Positions 1 through 11,086 of a stretch of DNA of 64,000 nt are shown here, piece after piece. Every line of letters begins with the position of its first letter. Positions within the stretch are counted from its first letter, which is position 1. The notes under the pieces were generated by a model. The model searched no databases, was not told the origin of the DNA, and saw only the letters and a list, made by a program, of their open reading frames with translations. Both the position numbers and the translations under genes were made by a program. Origin of the DNA: Phascolarctos cinereus (lineage: Eukaryota > Chordata > Mammalia > Diprotodontia > Phascolarctidae); contig NW_018344252.1 of the NCBI RefSeq assembly GCF_002099425.1, positions 1,550,001 through 1,614,000 on the forward strand, written 5' to 3'.

Positions 1-610
1 TACATATATGGGGTGAGGGAGAGCGACGCATCAATAACACCCCCAATGTTGTGAATCCAGGTGAATGGCCATAGGATGGTGCCAATACAAGAGGCGTGGG
101 TCTCAGGTAAAAGGTCATGAGTTCTGCTTTAGACTTGTTGAGTTTGAGATGCTTATAGGATGTGTGTCAGTTGGAGGGATGTGTAAATAGAGCTCAGGAG
201 AGAGACTAGGACTGGATATATAGATGGGTGATACATCTGCATAGATAATAATTAAAATCATGGCAGTTGATGAGGTCACCAAGCAAGAATATAGAAGGGA
301 AAAAGAAGATCCGTGGCCAGATCTGAGAATACCCACAGTTAGGGGGCATGATATGGATGATGATTCAGCAAAGGAGACCACAGAGTGGTCAGACAGATAG
401 GAGGAGAACCAAATGACTGCTATGTCATGAAAATCCAGGAAGGAGAGAGTATCCCAGGGTAAGGGTGGTCTGCAGCATCAAGAAGCTGCAGAGAGGTCAG
501 TCAAGAAGATAAGGGAAGGAGAAAGTCCACTGCATTCAGGAACTGGCACATCATTGGTAATTTTGGAAAGAACAGTTTCAGTTGAGTGATAAGGTCAAAT
601 GCCAGTTACA
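1..610 (-). repeat. L2 LINE fragment (reverse transcriptase region)
   Basis: The minus strand encodes a degraded L2-type reverse transcriptase around 115-381. It includes IYADVSPIYISSPSLSPEL, which matches the L2 LYADDSQIYISSPDLSPEL block with the catalytic YADD changed to YADV. The plus strand shows the familiar antisense L2 phrases (for example AGCAAAGGAGACCACAGAG). The copy runs off the left edge, lies in MICU3 intron 1 and is not functional. Confidence 0.85.
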
Positions 611-2690
611 AATCCACAAATAAGTTATATGATAACACCTCTTATTGTGAACTGAATAAATGCCTCATTCACATACAGAGGACCATTTTGGAAATTTATG
701 AAAATGTTATTTTCTTAATACAAATGCAATTAAAACAGTGACTGAATTCACAGTAGCTTTTTGGTGTTTTCTCAGTCAAATCCTATTACGAGAGAATCCA
801 CAAAATGTTGTTAAACTGAGTTTCACTTAAAAAGTTTCAAACAATCATCCTAAAGCATCTTGACTCTATCCTAAAATGCTACCATTTTTCATCCCCCTTT
901 GCACTTGGAGAAGTGGCTGCATTTGAGCTGCTTCATCAGGAAGACGACCTTCTGGCTTACTTAGTCCTCCCTCATTCTATTCAGAGGACCAGTTCCAGCA
1001 GGTCCTATCTACCAAATTGTAAAGGGTTCGAGCACTGGCTGAGTGACATGAGTCGGTCATCAGGAAGACCAAAAAATGCTCAAACGGGACTGTGATTTCA
1101 TGGATTTGGGGGTCCTTCCAACAATGAAGATCATAACCCAATTCCTGTGACTCCCGTGATATCCTAAGGATACCAGTGGAGCATCCTGGCAGCCCTCAGG
1201 CACCCCTCCCTCTATCTTCCCTTGTTGCTCTCCAAGTCCTTGATGGTCTCCTTGACTCCCACTGTGCGCTGCGGCAGCCTGCTCCACCCACCACGTGCCT
1301 CTCAATTCCCTTCTGTGAGTCTTATCTTTAGTCCTTGGGAGGAAGTGATACCTTGCTGCTATACAGCGATGCTACTGTTGAAAAGATGAGCCTTTGCTTT
1401 CACGGGATGGAGACTCGGGGTCGGCTTGTTGAAAGCAATCTGGCTGGTGTTACTTATTCCCAGCCCTGGGCCTGCCTCACTGTTGATCCATCCTGCCCGT
1501 CCATTCAGAAATCTGGGCAGCAGGTATCAACCATTCCCTTGGTCTTTCCTGTGGGATGAACAAACTGAACTCCTTTCAGCGATTGCAGATCTCTCTCAGA
1601 AGGCATTTATCAAGCACTTTCTATGTGCCAGGCACTGTGCTAAGCCCTAGGGATACAAAGAAAGGCCAGAGACAGTCTGTGACCTCAAGGAGCTTTCACA
1701 CTCCTTTGGAGGTACGTGGCTTGGCAATGTTGTGAGGCTCCACACAATCAGCTCAAGGTCACTAACAAATAGGCACATTGGGAGGACTTTGCCATTCCTT
1801 GGGAGGGAAGCTCTCCTCAACCTCGACTCAGGGCTGGGGTGGGGGGATCTCCATCATCCCAAAGGTGAAGATCTTGGACAGGCATGTGCCCCCTGATTAT
1901 TAACAGAGCAAACACTGAATAGAATTGTTTCTGCTATTGCTTCCTTCAAAGAATCCCAAATGATCCTGACATCTGGATAGCAGACACCTGCGTGTAGAAG
2001 AGCCTCAAAGACCACATTCTTTTTTTCTGAATCAAATGCTTAATTTCCATCATCTCCAAACAGTAAGCACAACAGCTTCTCAAATTCTCCACTCTACACC
2101 TTTGTTAATTGTGAGATGGAAAAGTTGGGGTCCGTTGTTGAGTACATCACTTTTGAATACCTGCATGTTCCCCACTAATGAGGACGACTGGAATTCTGGT
2201 ACAGATGTCTAATAAAAGATTCTAGGTAGTTGGGAAAGAGGACATATAGGCTCTTCATTAATGGTATTTTTTCAATCACTTTTTTCTGTTAATAGGATAC
2301 AAGGTTTACCCCAACCCTTTGGTAGCTTCCCCTCTTCAGATAGTTTTGTATATTCATACCTTACATGATGCCCTCAATTGTATCACCACCAGCAAGAATC
2401 TCCTTTTCAGCATCCTATCCAGTTGCTTTCTCCATCTTTTCTATTTTTATTGCCATTTTCACCATGATGCCAACGGCTGAAGTACAGTGATTCTACTATC
2501 TTTAATGGACAAAACCATTTTAAAAATAGTTTTTGTAAATCTTTTCAATTTTTTGTTTTTTTGTAGGCCTATTTTTGTGTTCATCCTTGAAGGCCTTGAA
2601 GGATGACTGCTTACTTAGCAATCTTGTCAAGCATTTTTTACCCTCTGCTGCTTCTCTTTTTGGGGGAGATCCCCCTTTCTGTGTAAGATT
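611..2690. other. MICU3 intron 1, mostly unassigned DNA
   Basis: This is the first part of MICU3 intron 1 downstream of exon 1. Apart from a short antisense L2 3' end at about 1,598-1,705 (CTATGTGCCAGGCACTGTGC), I see no recognisable repeat or exon. The open frames here are short and resemble nothing known. Confidence 0.5.
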
Positions 2691-3079
2691 TCAAAGGCGA
2701 ATTTGGATCCTAAGCCTACAGGGCCATCGCCGTCTAGCCGGTGAGCCGGAGGCTTGCCAGCCTAAGTGCTTCGGGGGCTCCTCCGGCCTGGCCCTCGCCC
2801 AATAATCCGCTTAATGATTAGCGGTTAGGTCACTTTCAGGGAGGCCACCCCAGGCCGTCCCCTGCCCCTGCCCCAGCCCCGACCCCTGGCCGGCTCCAAG
2901 CCGCCTCCCGCCCCCGTCACGTGCGGTCAATGCCGATGATCGATCCGGGGCCTCTGGCCCTTGTCCCCCGTGTCCCCCCTTCCCTCGGAGGTCACGAACA
3001 TGGCGTCGGGAGCCCTGCCGGGGTCTGCTGAGCCCTCCCCACCCCCTGCCGTGCCTCAGTTTCCCTCAGTTCCACGTAC

Positions 3080-3424
3080 CGTGCTGTCCCTGGCGGCGGC
3101 GGCCACGGCCAGGGGCAGGCGCGCGGCTGGGGGGCCGGGGGCGGGCTCGGGGCCCGGCTCGTCGGGGGGGCATTGCGGCTGCGGCCCGTACAGCCGGTGG
3201 CACACGGCGCCCACCAGCCCGCCCCCGGCCGCGGCCGCCGCGCCCAGCTCCCCCCAGCGCCGCCGCCGCCGCCGCCGCTGCCAGGCCTCCTCGTCCTCCT
3301 CCCGCTCCTCCGGCTCCGGCCGCCCCCACAGCGACCGCCCCGGCCCCGGCCTGGGTCCCGGCCCGGACAAGGGGGGGCCCAGGCGCCGCGGCGCCGCCCA
3401 CAGCAGCCGCCGGAGGGCCGCCAT
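3080..3424 (-). CDS. MICU3: MICU3 coding exon 1 (mitochondrial calcium uptake protein 3, N-terminus)
   Basis: This exon encodes the first 115 residues of MICU3, an EF-hand protein of the mitochondrial intermembrane space that regulates the calcium uniporter. The EF-hands lie in later exons, off the left edge. The start MAALRRLLW is as in human MICU3. An acidic stretch (about 38-46), an Arg run (50-56) and the segment WGELGAAAAAGGGLVGAVC (57-75) then parallel the human WGELSVAAAAGGGLVGLVC region. The Arg- and Leu-rich start fits a mitochondrial targeting signal, and the Gly/Ala segment a membrane span. The ATG has G at -3 and +4. The exon ends in phase 0 at a good donor (ACG|GTACGT, GT at 3,079-3,078). 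The Arg run is encoded by a CGG triplet repeat. FGF20 lies divergently to the right, as in human. The reading is from remembered human sequence, not from a search. Confidence 0.93.
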
Positions 3425-3930
3425 CGCCTGGCCCAGCAGCGCCGCTGTCACCGAGGTAGCTGTCACAGACCGGGAGCCGAAGCCGGGATCTCGCGACAAC
3501 CGGAGAGGGAGGGGGGAACGGGAGGAACGGGAGCCAGAACGAGGCCGAGGGGCGGAGCGAGGGAGCGGGAGGAGCGTGGGGATTGGAGGGGCAGGGAGGG
3601 AGGGCTGAGCTAAGGGGCGGGGAGGGGCGGGGCGGGAGGAGCAGAGAGGAGGCCAGGCAGAAGAGCAGGAGGGGGGCGTGGCTAATGGAAGGGGCAGAGA
3701 GGCGGAGAATGCTAGGGAGGGGAGGGGCGAGGGAAAAGGAGGACCGCGGAGTTAACGGAGAGGGCTTGGCCAGGATACCTAGGAGCACGAGACGGTAGCG
3801 AGGCTGGAGGAGAGGGAGGGCAGGCATTGCAGAGAGAGGGAGGGGGCGGAGCCAGGACAGTTAGGTAGCCTCGCGCGGGAGGAGGGGCGGGGCTCAGAAC
3901 TGGGGGCGTGGCCACGAGTGGCCCGAGAAG
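3425..3930 (-). promoter_or_regulatory. MICU3: MICU3 CpG-island promoter and 5' UTR
   Basis: The bases upstream of the MICU3 start are very GC- and CpG-rich. Tight GC-box (Sp1-type) motifs lie at 3,614-3,636, with further ggggcgg motifs to about 3,895. No TATA box is evident, which fits a broad housekeeping-type promoter. The island continues through exon 1 into intron 1 to about 2,690. The transcription start cannot be placed; a 5' UTR of 100-250 bases would start near 3,530-3,670. Confidence 0.75.
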
Positions 3931-5390
3931 GCGAAAAGGGCCCTCCCTCCCTCTGCTAGGCTGCGGACCGGGCTACCCCTCCTGTTCCCCCCTCCCCAGA
4001 TGCTCCGCCCATGGGTGAGGGGCCTGAGACTCCACGCATGGGGCTTGGAGAAGTTGGTGGGGGAGCACCCGGGAAGCGAAACGAAGGAGGTCCCGAGTGG
4101 GTCCCAGGCTGTCCCTCCTCCCTGAAGAGGCTGCAGGGGGTCCCGCAGCCCCCGGTGTGGGACAGAAACGCCTGCCCTTTCCCTGAAAGCTCAGATTTGA
4201 CTGGATCCAGGATCTGCGGAAGGGAGCAATAGAAAGGCGCCTGCTGTATGCAGTGTAGAGCAGGGACAGGGCAGCGCACGTGAGATCGCCAGTCAAGAGT
4301 GCTATTCGCCAAGACACAAAAGCGCGGAACGCTTGTCAATCTTCCCAGAAGATCAATACGAAAAGCAAAAGAGACTTTTTGGGGACCCTAAGCAGCCCGT
4401 CTCCCTTTCGCCTCCACCCTGCACCTCCCGAACTAGTCCTTCAAGGCGGTCGGGCCCCCCGTGCTCCTGGAGGGAGGCGGGCAGCGCCGGCCCTCCTGCC
4501 TCGCCAGACCGCGTGCTGGGTCGGTCTTGCGGTTCTTCTTTCCCCACAGAATCAGACGCTTTTGTGGCGCTCTGCAGACAAGCACAAGGACTCATTCTGG
4601 ACTTCTTTCAGTGGATTGTAAAATGATAAAGGTGGGATCCATTGGCAAAGCCTACTGAAACCCCCATCGAGGAGGAAGCCTTCCCGTCGTAGCCACACAA
4701 CTCATCGAGATTTTGTGTGAACGGGAGAACCGACGTGTAAGTGGTGGTTGATGACGTGCTCTGGAATGCCTTTTTACGAAGTATCAGCGGAGTCTGCGAT
4801 TTCCTCCTTAAGATACCTTGTATAGCAATCTCTCAATGCTCTCAGCTTCCGCATGGATCACCTCCATGTCACTTGGCCCAATCGCGCTCCTTTTTCTCAT
4901 CTTTTTTTTTTCCTCTTTACTCCCTGAGTTTACCACCTGAGAGTGTGAAAGACCATTAAGTAAATGCTGGCTGTAGACATTTATAAACCTGTTTCTGCTC
5001 TGGGTGACTTTGACCAAATCACTTTGCTTCTCTGGACCTCAGTTTCCCCTCAGAAAAGGAGAGATTGGCTTCTATGTTGCCCAAGTCCATTTGAGCTTCT
5101 CATCTGATGAGCCTAGGAGCTTTTGAAGCAACATAAATTGGTGACCTCAGCACAGGCTTCTTGTCTTCTAGCTCTTCCACATGTTCTGAGGGGAAACGAG
5201 TTTTGCCAGTAAGATATATTCCTTTCAGATTATTAAATAGCTTCTGGGACAGTTCTCTACAGAGTCTGACCCTCTCCCGTATGACTTCTCTAGTTGGAGA
5301 ATTCAATGGCAATCTACAATCATTTCACTAATCGTGAGCCAAGGAGATAAAATCATGATGACCTGAGGCACTGATGGAATAATACTTCAA
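3930..5390. other. Intergenic shoulder of the MICU3 CpG island
   Basis: CpG density stays fairly high to about 4,750 and then falls. A short MIR-like piece lies at about 4,985-5,065 (GACCTCAGTTTCCCCTC). No exon is recognised. Some open frames of 100-130 codons lie at 3,956-4,621, but they overlap on both strands and look like GC-rich chance frames. Confidence 0.45.
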
Positions 5391-5392
5391 TA

Positions 5393-5590
5393 CGGCATGG
5401 TGTAGTGGAAAGAGTGCTGGGAGTGGAGTTAGGAAGACCTGGGTTCAGATCTCAGCCCTCTCTGAACCTCAGTTTCCTCTCGTGTAAAATGGGGATGGGA
5501 ATACTAGTGGTAACTCCATCAGAGGGCTGAGATGAGTTTCAAATGAGGTCGTGCAGATAGAGCGCTTTAACAAGTGCTATGCTTATTCCA
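5393..5590 (+). repeat. MIR-type SINE
   Basis: The order of parts is typical: GGTGTAGTGGAAAGAGTGCT, then GACCTGGGTTCAGATC (tRNA-like B box), then CTCAGTTTCCTC and a GTAAAATGGGGAT core. Confidence 0.85.
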
Positions 5591-5666
5591 GAGGTTTGGG
5601 ATTTATCCATCTGCAAAGGCAGTCCCACACCTTGCCAGATGGATGCATGGGTCTTTCCCTGGTGAG

Positions 5667-5680
5667 CCACTAGGTGGCGG
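5667..5680 (+). promoter_or_regulatory. CTCF-like binding motif
   Basis: CCACTAGGTGGCGG matches the CTCF core consensus CCASYAGRKGGCRS at all 14 positions and reads on the plus strand. It lies in DNA with no recognised repeat, between the MICU3 promoter and FGF20. Binding is inferred from the motif only. Confidence 0.55.
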
Positions 5681-5914
5681 TGAGCCTTCTACTCTACACA
5701 GCTAGACTGGTCCTTGGACCCCAGACACAAAATGTGTTGGCATCCTGACTGGAAATTTGCTCAGTTTTGCAGGAACTTGTGCACTGAGCACAGACGTCCA
5801 GAGCCTAGAGTCTGGATGCTGATGCCAAGGCGCCATCTCGAAAGAGGGTGTTGTGGAGGGTACTGAGGAATGATCCCCATTATGCGTGTTTCCTCCTTGT
5901 CATCCTCACAGGTG

Positions 5915-6258
5915 TGCCTGTCCCCATTTTATGGATAAGGCAGTTTAGGTTCACAGTCAGGAAGTGACTGGCTCAAGGTCTCATATTAGGAAGTGGCAGA
6001 TCTGAGATGCAAACCTAGATGAGAAGCAGCTGGGTGGTAAAGAGGATGTGGCAATGGTCTTAGAGTCAGGAAGATCTGAGTTCAAACCTTGTCTGAGATA
6101 CTTGTACATAGCTGCTGTGAACTGGGACAAGTCCCTGGTCCCTCTAGGGTCATCTGTTCTAAACCCCTCATTTTACAGATGAGGAAACTGAGGACTGAAA
6201 TCACATAGGTAGTAAGCATCGGAAGTAGGACTTGAACCCAGATCTTCTAACTGCAGAT
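5915..6258. repeat. Cluster of three MIR-type SINE pieces
   Basis: An antisense MIR tail (about 5,915-6,010) is followed by a plus-strand piece (about 6,020-6,150, with GATCTGAGTTCAAACCTTGT) and another antisense piece (about 6,160-6,258, with ACAGATGAGGAAACTGAGG). The arrangement suggests insertion of one SINE into another. Confidence 0.7.
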
Positions 6259-6621
6259 TAGATGCCCTTTGCCCCAACTTGGTCCCTGCTCACGATCCAG
6301 TCCTTGGGGTGATATTTGGAAGCCAAAGCTGTAGAAGTGATACTACTCTCCCGAGCAGGGCCCTCCTCAGTTTCGGTGGAGTGCCCACTGAGGAGATAGT
6401 TTCCCAGGAGTCCCTGCTCCTCAGCCTTCCTCTGCTTACACAGGGCAACTTGTCTTGAAAATGTATGTGCCATGCCATTCCGAGCGAGGACTAGACAGGT
6501 TGTGGGCAAAGAAGTGGGGTGCTCTCTAAACATTAGCACCCACATTTCCGCGGCCTTCTGGTAGCTGCTCCTTAGTCAGTCCCCGAGTGTTTTATTGAAA
6601 ACTTGCTATGCGCCACTTGGG

Positions 6622-6862
6622 TAGCTAGGTGGCGCAGTGGATAGAACACTGGGCTTGGAATCAGGAAGGCCCATCTTCATGAGATCAAATCTGGCCTCAG
6701 ACACTCAGTAGCTGTGTGATCCTGGGCAAGTCCCTTAACCCTGTTTGCCTCAATTTCCTCATCTGTAAAATGAGCTGGAGAAGGAAATGGCAAACCACTC
6801 CAATATCTTTGCCAAGAAAACCCCAAATGGGGTCATGAAGAGAAAACATGACCGAAACACAT
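6622..6862 (+). repeat. Marsupial SINE (GCTAGGTGGCGCAGTGG head), well preserved
   Basis: The head GTAGCTAGGTGGCGCAGTGG is followed by a tRNA-like B box (GAGATCAAATCTGGCC), CCTGGGCAAGTCCCTTAACC, CTCATCTGTAAAATGAGCTG and a tail region with AATGGCAAACCACTCCA. This is the most complete copy of the type in the window and one of the best signs of a marsupial source. Confidence 0.9.
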
Positions 6863-6904
6863 TGAATTATTATTATTATATATAATTACATGTTGTATTA
6901 CATG

Positions 6905-7010
6905 AATTACAATGTGTCAAGTGTTAGAGATACAGAGATACAAAGACACAAAGACAGGCAAAAACATCATCTTTTCCCTCAAGGAGTTCAAATTCTAATG
7001 GCACTCATAT
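6905..7010 (-). repeat. L2 3' end fragment
   Basis: Antisense L2 3' end: a TCAAGTGTTAGAGATACAG phrase is followed by TTTTCCCTCAAGGAGTTC. Confidence 0.65.
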
Positions 7011-7534
7011 TTTTTTAACATTAAGCTCATGAACATTTTTATCTCTCTGATTTTCTTTTTTTTTTTGATGTATAACTTAATAAGAAGTATTTGGAGTGTG
7101 TATATGTTTGTGGGTGTGTGTGGGTGTGTTTGCATATAAAAGCAATCTTTCTAAGCATATAAAGATGAGCAGTATAGCCTTCCCGTCTCCCATACTGTCC
7201 TTTTTCCACTGGACAGCATAGGTTATGAATGATAGTGTCCCCTAGTGGTTGACTGGATGAGAAAGGGCATCAACTCTGAATGACGGAAGCAGAATGTTCA
7301 TTTATCCACTGGTTGGCATCCAGGTACTTTGCTTTGAGAAAGGATGTTGGCTTACTCTAGAAAGTGCATAGCATCTCCAATAGCCTCTGTTGTCTACAAG
7401 GTCAGATACTTTTATAACTCCAAAAATGAGCCCTCCAGGATATTAAAATACATTAATCTGAGTGAATCTGGCCCAAATAGAAAAATGAGAAATGTATCAT
7501 GCCAAAAACCAACAAATGAGGTCAGATGAATGAA
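7011..7534. other. Intergenic, unassigned
   Basis: AT-rich DNA with a short TG-rich stretch at about 7,095-7,135. I recognise no gene or repeat family. Confidence 0.4.
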
Positions 7535-8150
7535 GGACTATAGAAACTGAAAGAATGTCCAAGAGTCCTGAATTTGGCCTCACATCTGGGTTTGATTCAT
7601 AATAGCTGTAAGATCTTGGGCATATAATTTCCTCTCTCAGTCTCCATCCTTTGCAAGATGAGGGCATTGGGCTATACCAGTGGTTTCTAAAGGGCATGCT
7701 TTGGTATACTAGTATGCCCCAAGTTGTCTAGATAAGCTGAAAATTGAAAGAAAATGACAATTGCAGATCTCCTGACAATTCTATAAAACTTACCTTTGTG
7801 CATGTACAATTCCCTGGACTATCCCAGTAGGGCTGCCAACTGAACTGTCAGCATACAAAAATAATGCTGTGCTCTAAACAACAACAACAAAAATGGAGAA
7901 TCAGTAGACTTGATGGGCTCCAACAGCCCTTTCAGCTCTGAAGTTCACTGATGCTACATGAAAAGGCAGCATGAAAAGAACAAGGAATTGGCTGGTAGAG
8001 GACTTGAATTCAAATCCCAGCTCTGATCCTTACCCCTGGTAAAATTTGAGCAAGTTCCTTTCTGAGCCTCAGTTTCTTCATCTGTAAAATAAGTCAGCCA
8101 GCCTCAATGCCTCTAATTCCTGTCAAATTCTAGACTTTGTGATAATATAA
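7535..8150 (+). repeat. Two degraded MIR-type SINEs with a spacer
   Basis: One MIR-like copy covers about 7,535-7,700 (GGGTTTGATTCATAATAGCT). A second covers about 7,965-8,150 (GAATTCAAATCCCAGCTCTG, then CAGTTTCTTCATCTGTAAAA). I do not recognise the spacer. Confidence 0.7.
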
Positions 8151-8221
8151 AATCCTATATAACTTCTTTTAAAAAAATCCATTTTACTGATGCCTTTTGT
8201 CTTCACATTATCATTTCCCAG

Positions 8222-8340
8222 CCCTCCTCCAGCCCTCCTAGTCTTCTGCTTCTCTGCTGGGAGGGAGGAGGTGTGCTTCGTTCTCTGTTTTGCTGCATCT
8301 TCACTTTTTTTTTAATTACTCACAGTGCATTGCTGTTTTA
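8222..8340 (+). repeat. Local duplication, copy 1
   Basis: About 75 bases around TTCTCTGTTTTGCTGCATCT are repeated 740 bases downstream, at 8,985-9,086. Both copies follow a purine-rich GGAGGGAGG-like stretch and end in ATTACTCA.AGTGCATTG. This may be a small duplication or two pieces of an unrecognised repeat. Confidence 0.5.
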
Positions 8341-8344
8341 TTGC

Positions 8345-8640
8345 TGTCCTTTGTTCTTGAAGAGGACCAATGACATCAGGAGGGTGATGTCTTGGCTTTC
8401 AAGTGAACTGGATTTAAGTGAGGCAGGGCTGTGCAAAGTCACCAGCCTCATTCTCTCCTCTAGAGTCATCTGAGCCCGGTGGCAAGACATAGGTCAGGAT
8501 GACTGGAGACGACCCCAGATGCAGTGGAGGACCTAGGCCTTTTTATGGAAGGTCTTTTCCAGGTCTCAGTTAGTCGGAGGCAACACCCATTCAGTGATTT
8601 AAGGCTAGTTAAGAAATGAGGCAAAAGTTGGTTTAGTTTG
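8345..8640 (+). repeat. Marsupial SINE (GAAGAGGACCAATGACATCA type)
   Basis: The copy starts near GTTCTTGAAGAGGACCAATG, continues with GTGAGGCAGGGCTGTGCAAA and GTCACCAGCCTCATTCTCTC, and ends near AGGCAACACCCATTCAGTGA. A second copy lies inverted at 12,085-12,285. Confidence 0.8.
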
Positions 8641-10367
8641 CCCACTCCAAAAAAATGAATAAATAAATCAAACAGGGTGGGGAAGACCCTCAGGGTTTCT
8701 GGGCAGAACAGAAACAATTGCTATTTACACTCACTCTGAGTCATTAAAACCCAAACAATGACCAAGTGAGGCTTGGGCTGGGACAATTTCAATAGATCAT
8801 AAATGAAACTACATGGGACAGAAGAGTTAATTGTCTCAGTTTTTAAAAGGATAGAATAAATAAATAAGGAATAAAATTAAATAAAATAAAAAGCTTGCCC
8901 CCAAATGCCAAGATATCTTGTGAGGCTTCAGTGATCAAAATTTATATTCCTTGTACATGTAAAAGTATGATTTCCACATATGGACAGAAAGGGGGAGAAA
9001 AGGAAGGAAGGAAGCATGTTTCATTCTCTGTTTTGCTGCATCTTCACTTGTTTGCTGTTTTTTTTTTATTACTCAGAGTGCATTGGTGTGCCTGTGAAAG
9101 TATTTCACCAAAGATATTCCCATGAATTCTTTTGTCCTTTCTATCTAGATAGGTGACAGTCAACCCTTAGCAGGCACAGAGATAAGAATTCTCTCCTCTG
9201 AATAGCCTGTGTTGGTGGGGCTGGGAGAAGACAGGCACATTAACAGGCTATTGATGAAGCTGGGAATTCATCCAACCATTCTGGAAAACATTTGGCAGTT
9301 AGGCTAATGTACCAGTAAGCTGTCCTGTGGAGCATGCCTGGGGATAGGTCTTCAGTCTGACCTCTTGAGGGGCGTGGAGCTAGATAAAAAGCAAGATCAA
9401 CCAGAGGCTTCTGGTGAGCTCTTATGTGCCCCCTCCCTCCTGTGATGGGGAGGGGGAGACACTATGTTGAAGATAATTGACCAAAGAACAGCCAGAGCCT
9501 TCCATTCAGAGGACTTTAATGGGAAAGAAAACTTCGGTTCTCGTCATCTTCCTTTATTCTGAACATATTTATTGAACTTTGAAAGTTCTCCTTTGGACTT
9601 TCCATGGGGTAGGCAGGGAGGGTGAAGCTAAGGCAACTGTATGCACTTCAGATAGTACATATGCCAACCTGAGATTGGACCCCAATATACAGTACCCTAG
9701 CTGCCTTTTTCCTTGAGCACAGGTAGCCAAATAGTGACCCTAAGAAGTTGATTTTTCAAGATCAATGGCCACTGCAGGAGTTAATTTGGGGATTATAATT
9801 ATATCTAGACTTTGGATCTGAAGCCCTGACCTTATGGGAAGGCTGAGGATCATCTGTCCACTCTGCACTCCACAAAAATCTGCTGGTGTTTTTCTATGCA
9901 GTTTTTCTCCTACAACCGTTGAGTTTTTCATATGTAAATCTCACACTTAGTTTCTTTTCTTTTCTTTAATTCTTAGGGACCTTGGTGCTAATTAGTGGCA
10001 GGATAATGCTTCTGGAAGAAGATGACCACCTGGAGTAGGACAAACCTTGACTTTCCATGAGATAAGGACACTGAGTTTTTTTCAGTGTAGAGTGAAGTGA
10101 AAATAATTTATTTGTTGATATGCACTGATGAATCTGTAAAGTTTTAAGCATGACTTTGAGGTACAGTAAGTGACCAGCAATCCTAAACATGATCTACGTT
10201 GTACACTGGGTATGTTTTGAGAAGATAATCCTTTAATAATAACAACAATAATAATAATCCCTGATAATCCTTTATTGGGAAACCTTAGATAAGCCAAAGC
10301 TAAGCTTGAAATGACCAGGAGGGGCACAAACAGGCAATATAATAGCCTGACCCCTCCAAGGTGGGCC
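8641..10367. other. Intergenic, mostly unassigned
   Basis: It holds an A-rich stretch at about 8,850-8,890, the duplication copy at 8,985-9,086 and an L1-like piece at about 9,240-9,300 (CCAACCATTCTGGAAAACAT). I see no gene in the rest. Confidence 0.4.
8985..9086 (+). repeat. Local duplication, copy 2
   Basis: Partner of 8,222-8,340. It shares TTCTCTGTTTTGCTGCATCT and the following T-rich run. Confidence 0.5.
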
Positions 10368-10490
10368 AAGACAGAAAGGCTCCCTGGGCCCCCCCCCACT
10401 TCTAACCCTCCCCTAAGACAGAAAGACTCCTTGCCCCCCACTTCCATCACTCCCCCAAGACAGAAGGCTCCCTGCCCTACCCCCCTCCCA
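10368..10490 (+). repeat. Three-copy minisatellite (about 42-47 base unit)
   Basis: Three tandem units start at 10,368, 10,415 and 10,457. Each begins AAGACAGAAAGRCTCCYTG (the third lacks one A) and runs into a C-rich tract. The array ends at the start of an L1 3' piece. Confidence 0.8.
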
Positions 10491-10930
10491 AATATTTGTA
10501 GCAGCCCTGTTGGAATAGAGAGAGAATGGCTGCACAGGTCATGGTCTGTGAATATAATAGAATGTCACTGTGCTGTAAGAAACAAAAAATAGGAGGCATT
10601 CTGTGATGGATGGTGTGACCTATGAACTGATATTGAGTGAAATAAAACCATACAAGATGGAAACAATGTAAAAGGGAAATGAAAGCTGGATAGTGAATGA
10701 CCACAGTTAACCATGAAGAAGGGATGAGGAAATGTACTTCCCTTCTCCCTTCCCTGGAGGGGTTGGTGACACTGGCTACGGAATCCTTTGTATGCCAACA
10801 GATGGACTGTTGGATGGACTGGTTAGTTTTATTGCACTGCCTTTTCTTTTTCTTTTTAACTCTTGTTACAAGAAGTGGCTCTCTAGGGTGGAGAGGGATT
10901 GATTCAGAAATGAAAGTGATATGAAATAAT
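10491..10930 (+). repeat. L1 3' end, sense orientation
   Basis: It begins with AATATTTGTAGCAGCCCTGT, the DNA behind the C-terminal part of L1 ORF2. It continues through a degraded ORF2 end into a 3' UTR with a TTTTCTTTTTCTTTTT run. It is 5'-truncated. Confidence 0.7.
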
Positions 10931-10944
10931 ATCTACAAATATTT

Positions 10945-11086
10945 TTTTTTGGCAAGGCAGTTGGGGTTAAGTGACTTGCCCAGAGTCACACAACTAGTAA
11001 TATCAAGTGTCTGAGGCTGGATTTGAATTCATGTCCTCCTGACTCCAGTGCTGGTGCTCTGTCCACTGCACCACCTAGCTGCCCCT
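10945..11086 (-). repeat. Marsupial SINE, inverted
   Basis: Reverse-strand copy with GTTAAGTGACTTGCCCAGAG, CACACAACTAGTAATATCAA and the terminal CACCACCTAGCTGCCCC. Confidence 0.9.

Noticed and set aside
3066-3827. Long alternative frames (up to 253 codons) over MICU3 exon 1
   Set aside because: They are shadows of the MICU3 frame in CpG-rich DNA with few stop codons; their Arg, Pro and Ala runs reflect base composition.
10311-10592. 93-codon frame with repeated RQK and PPT words
   Set aside because: It only reads through the three-unit minisatellite.
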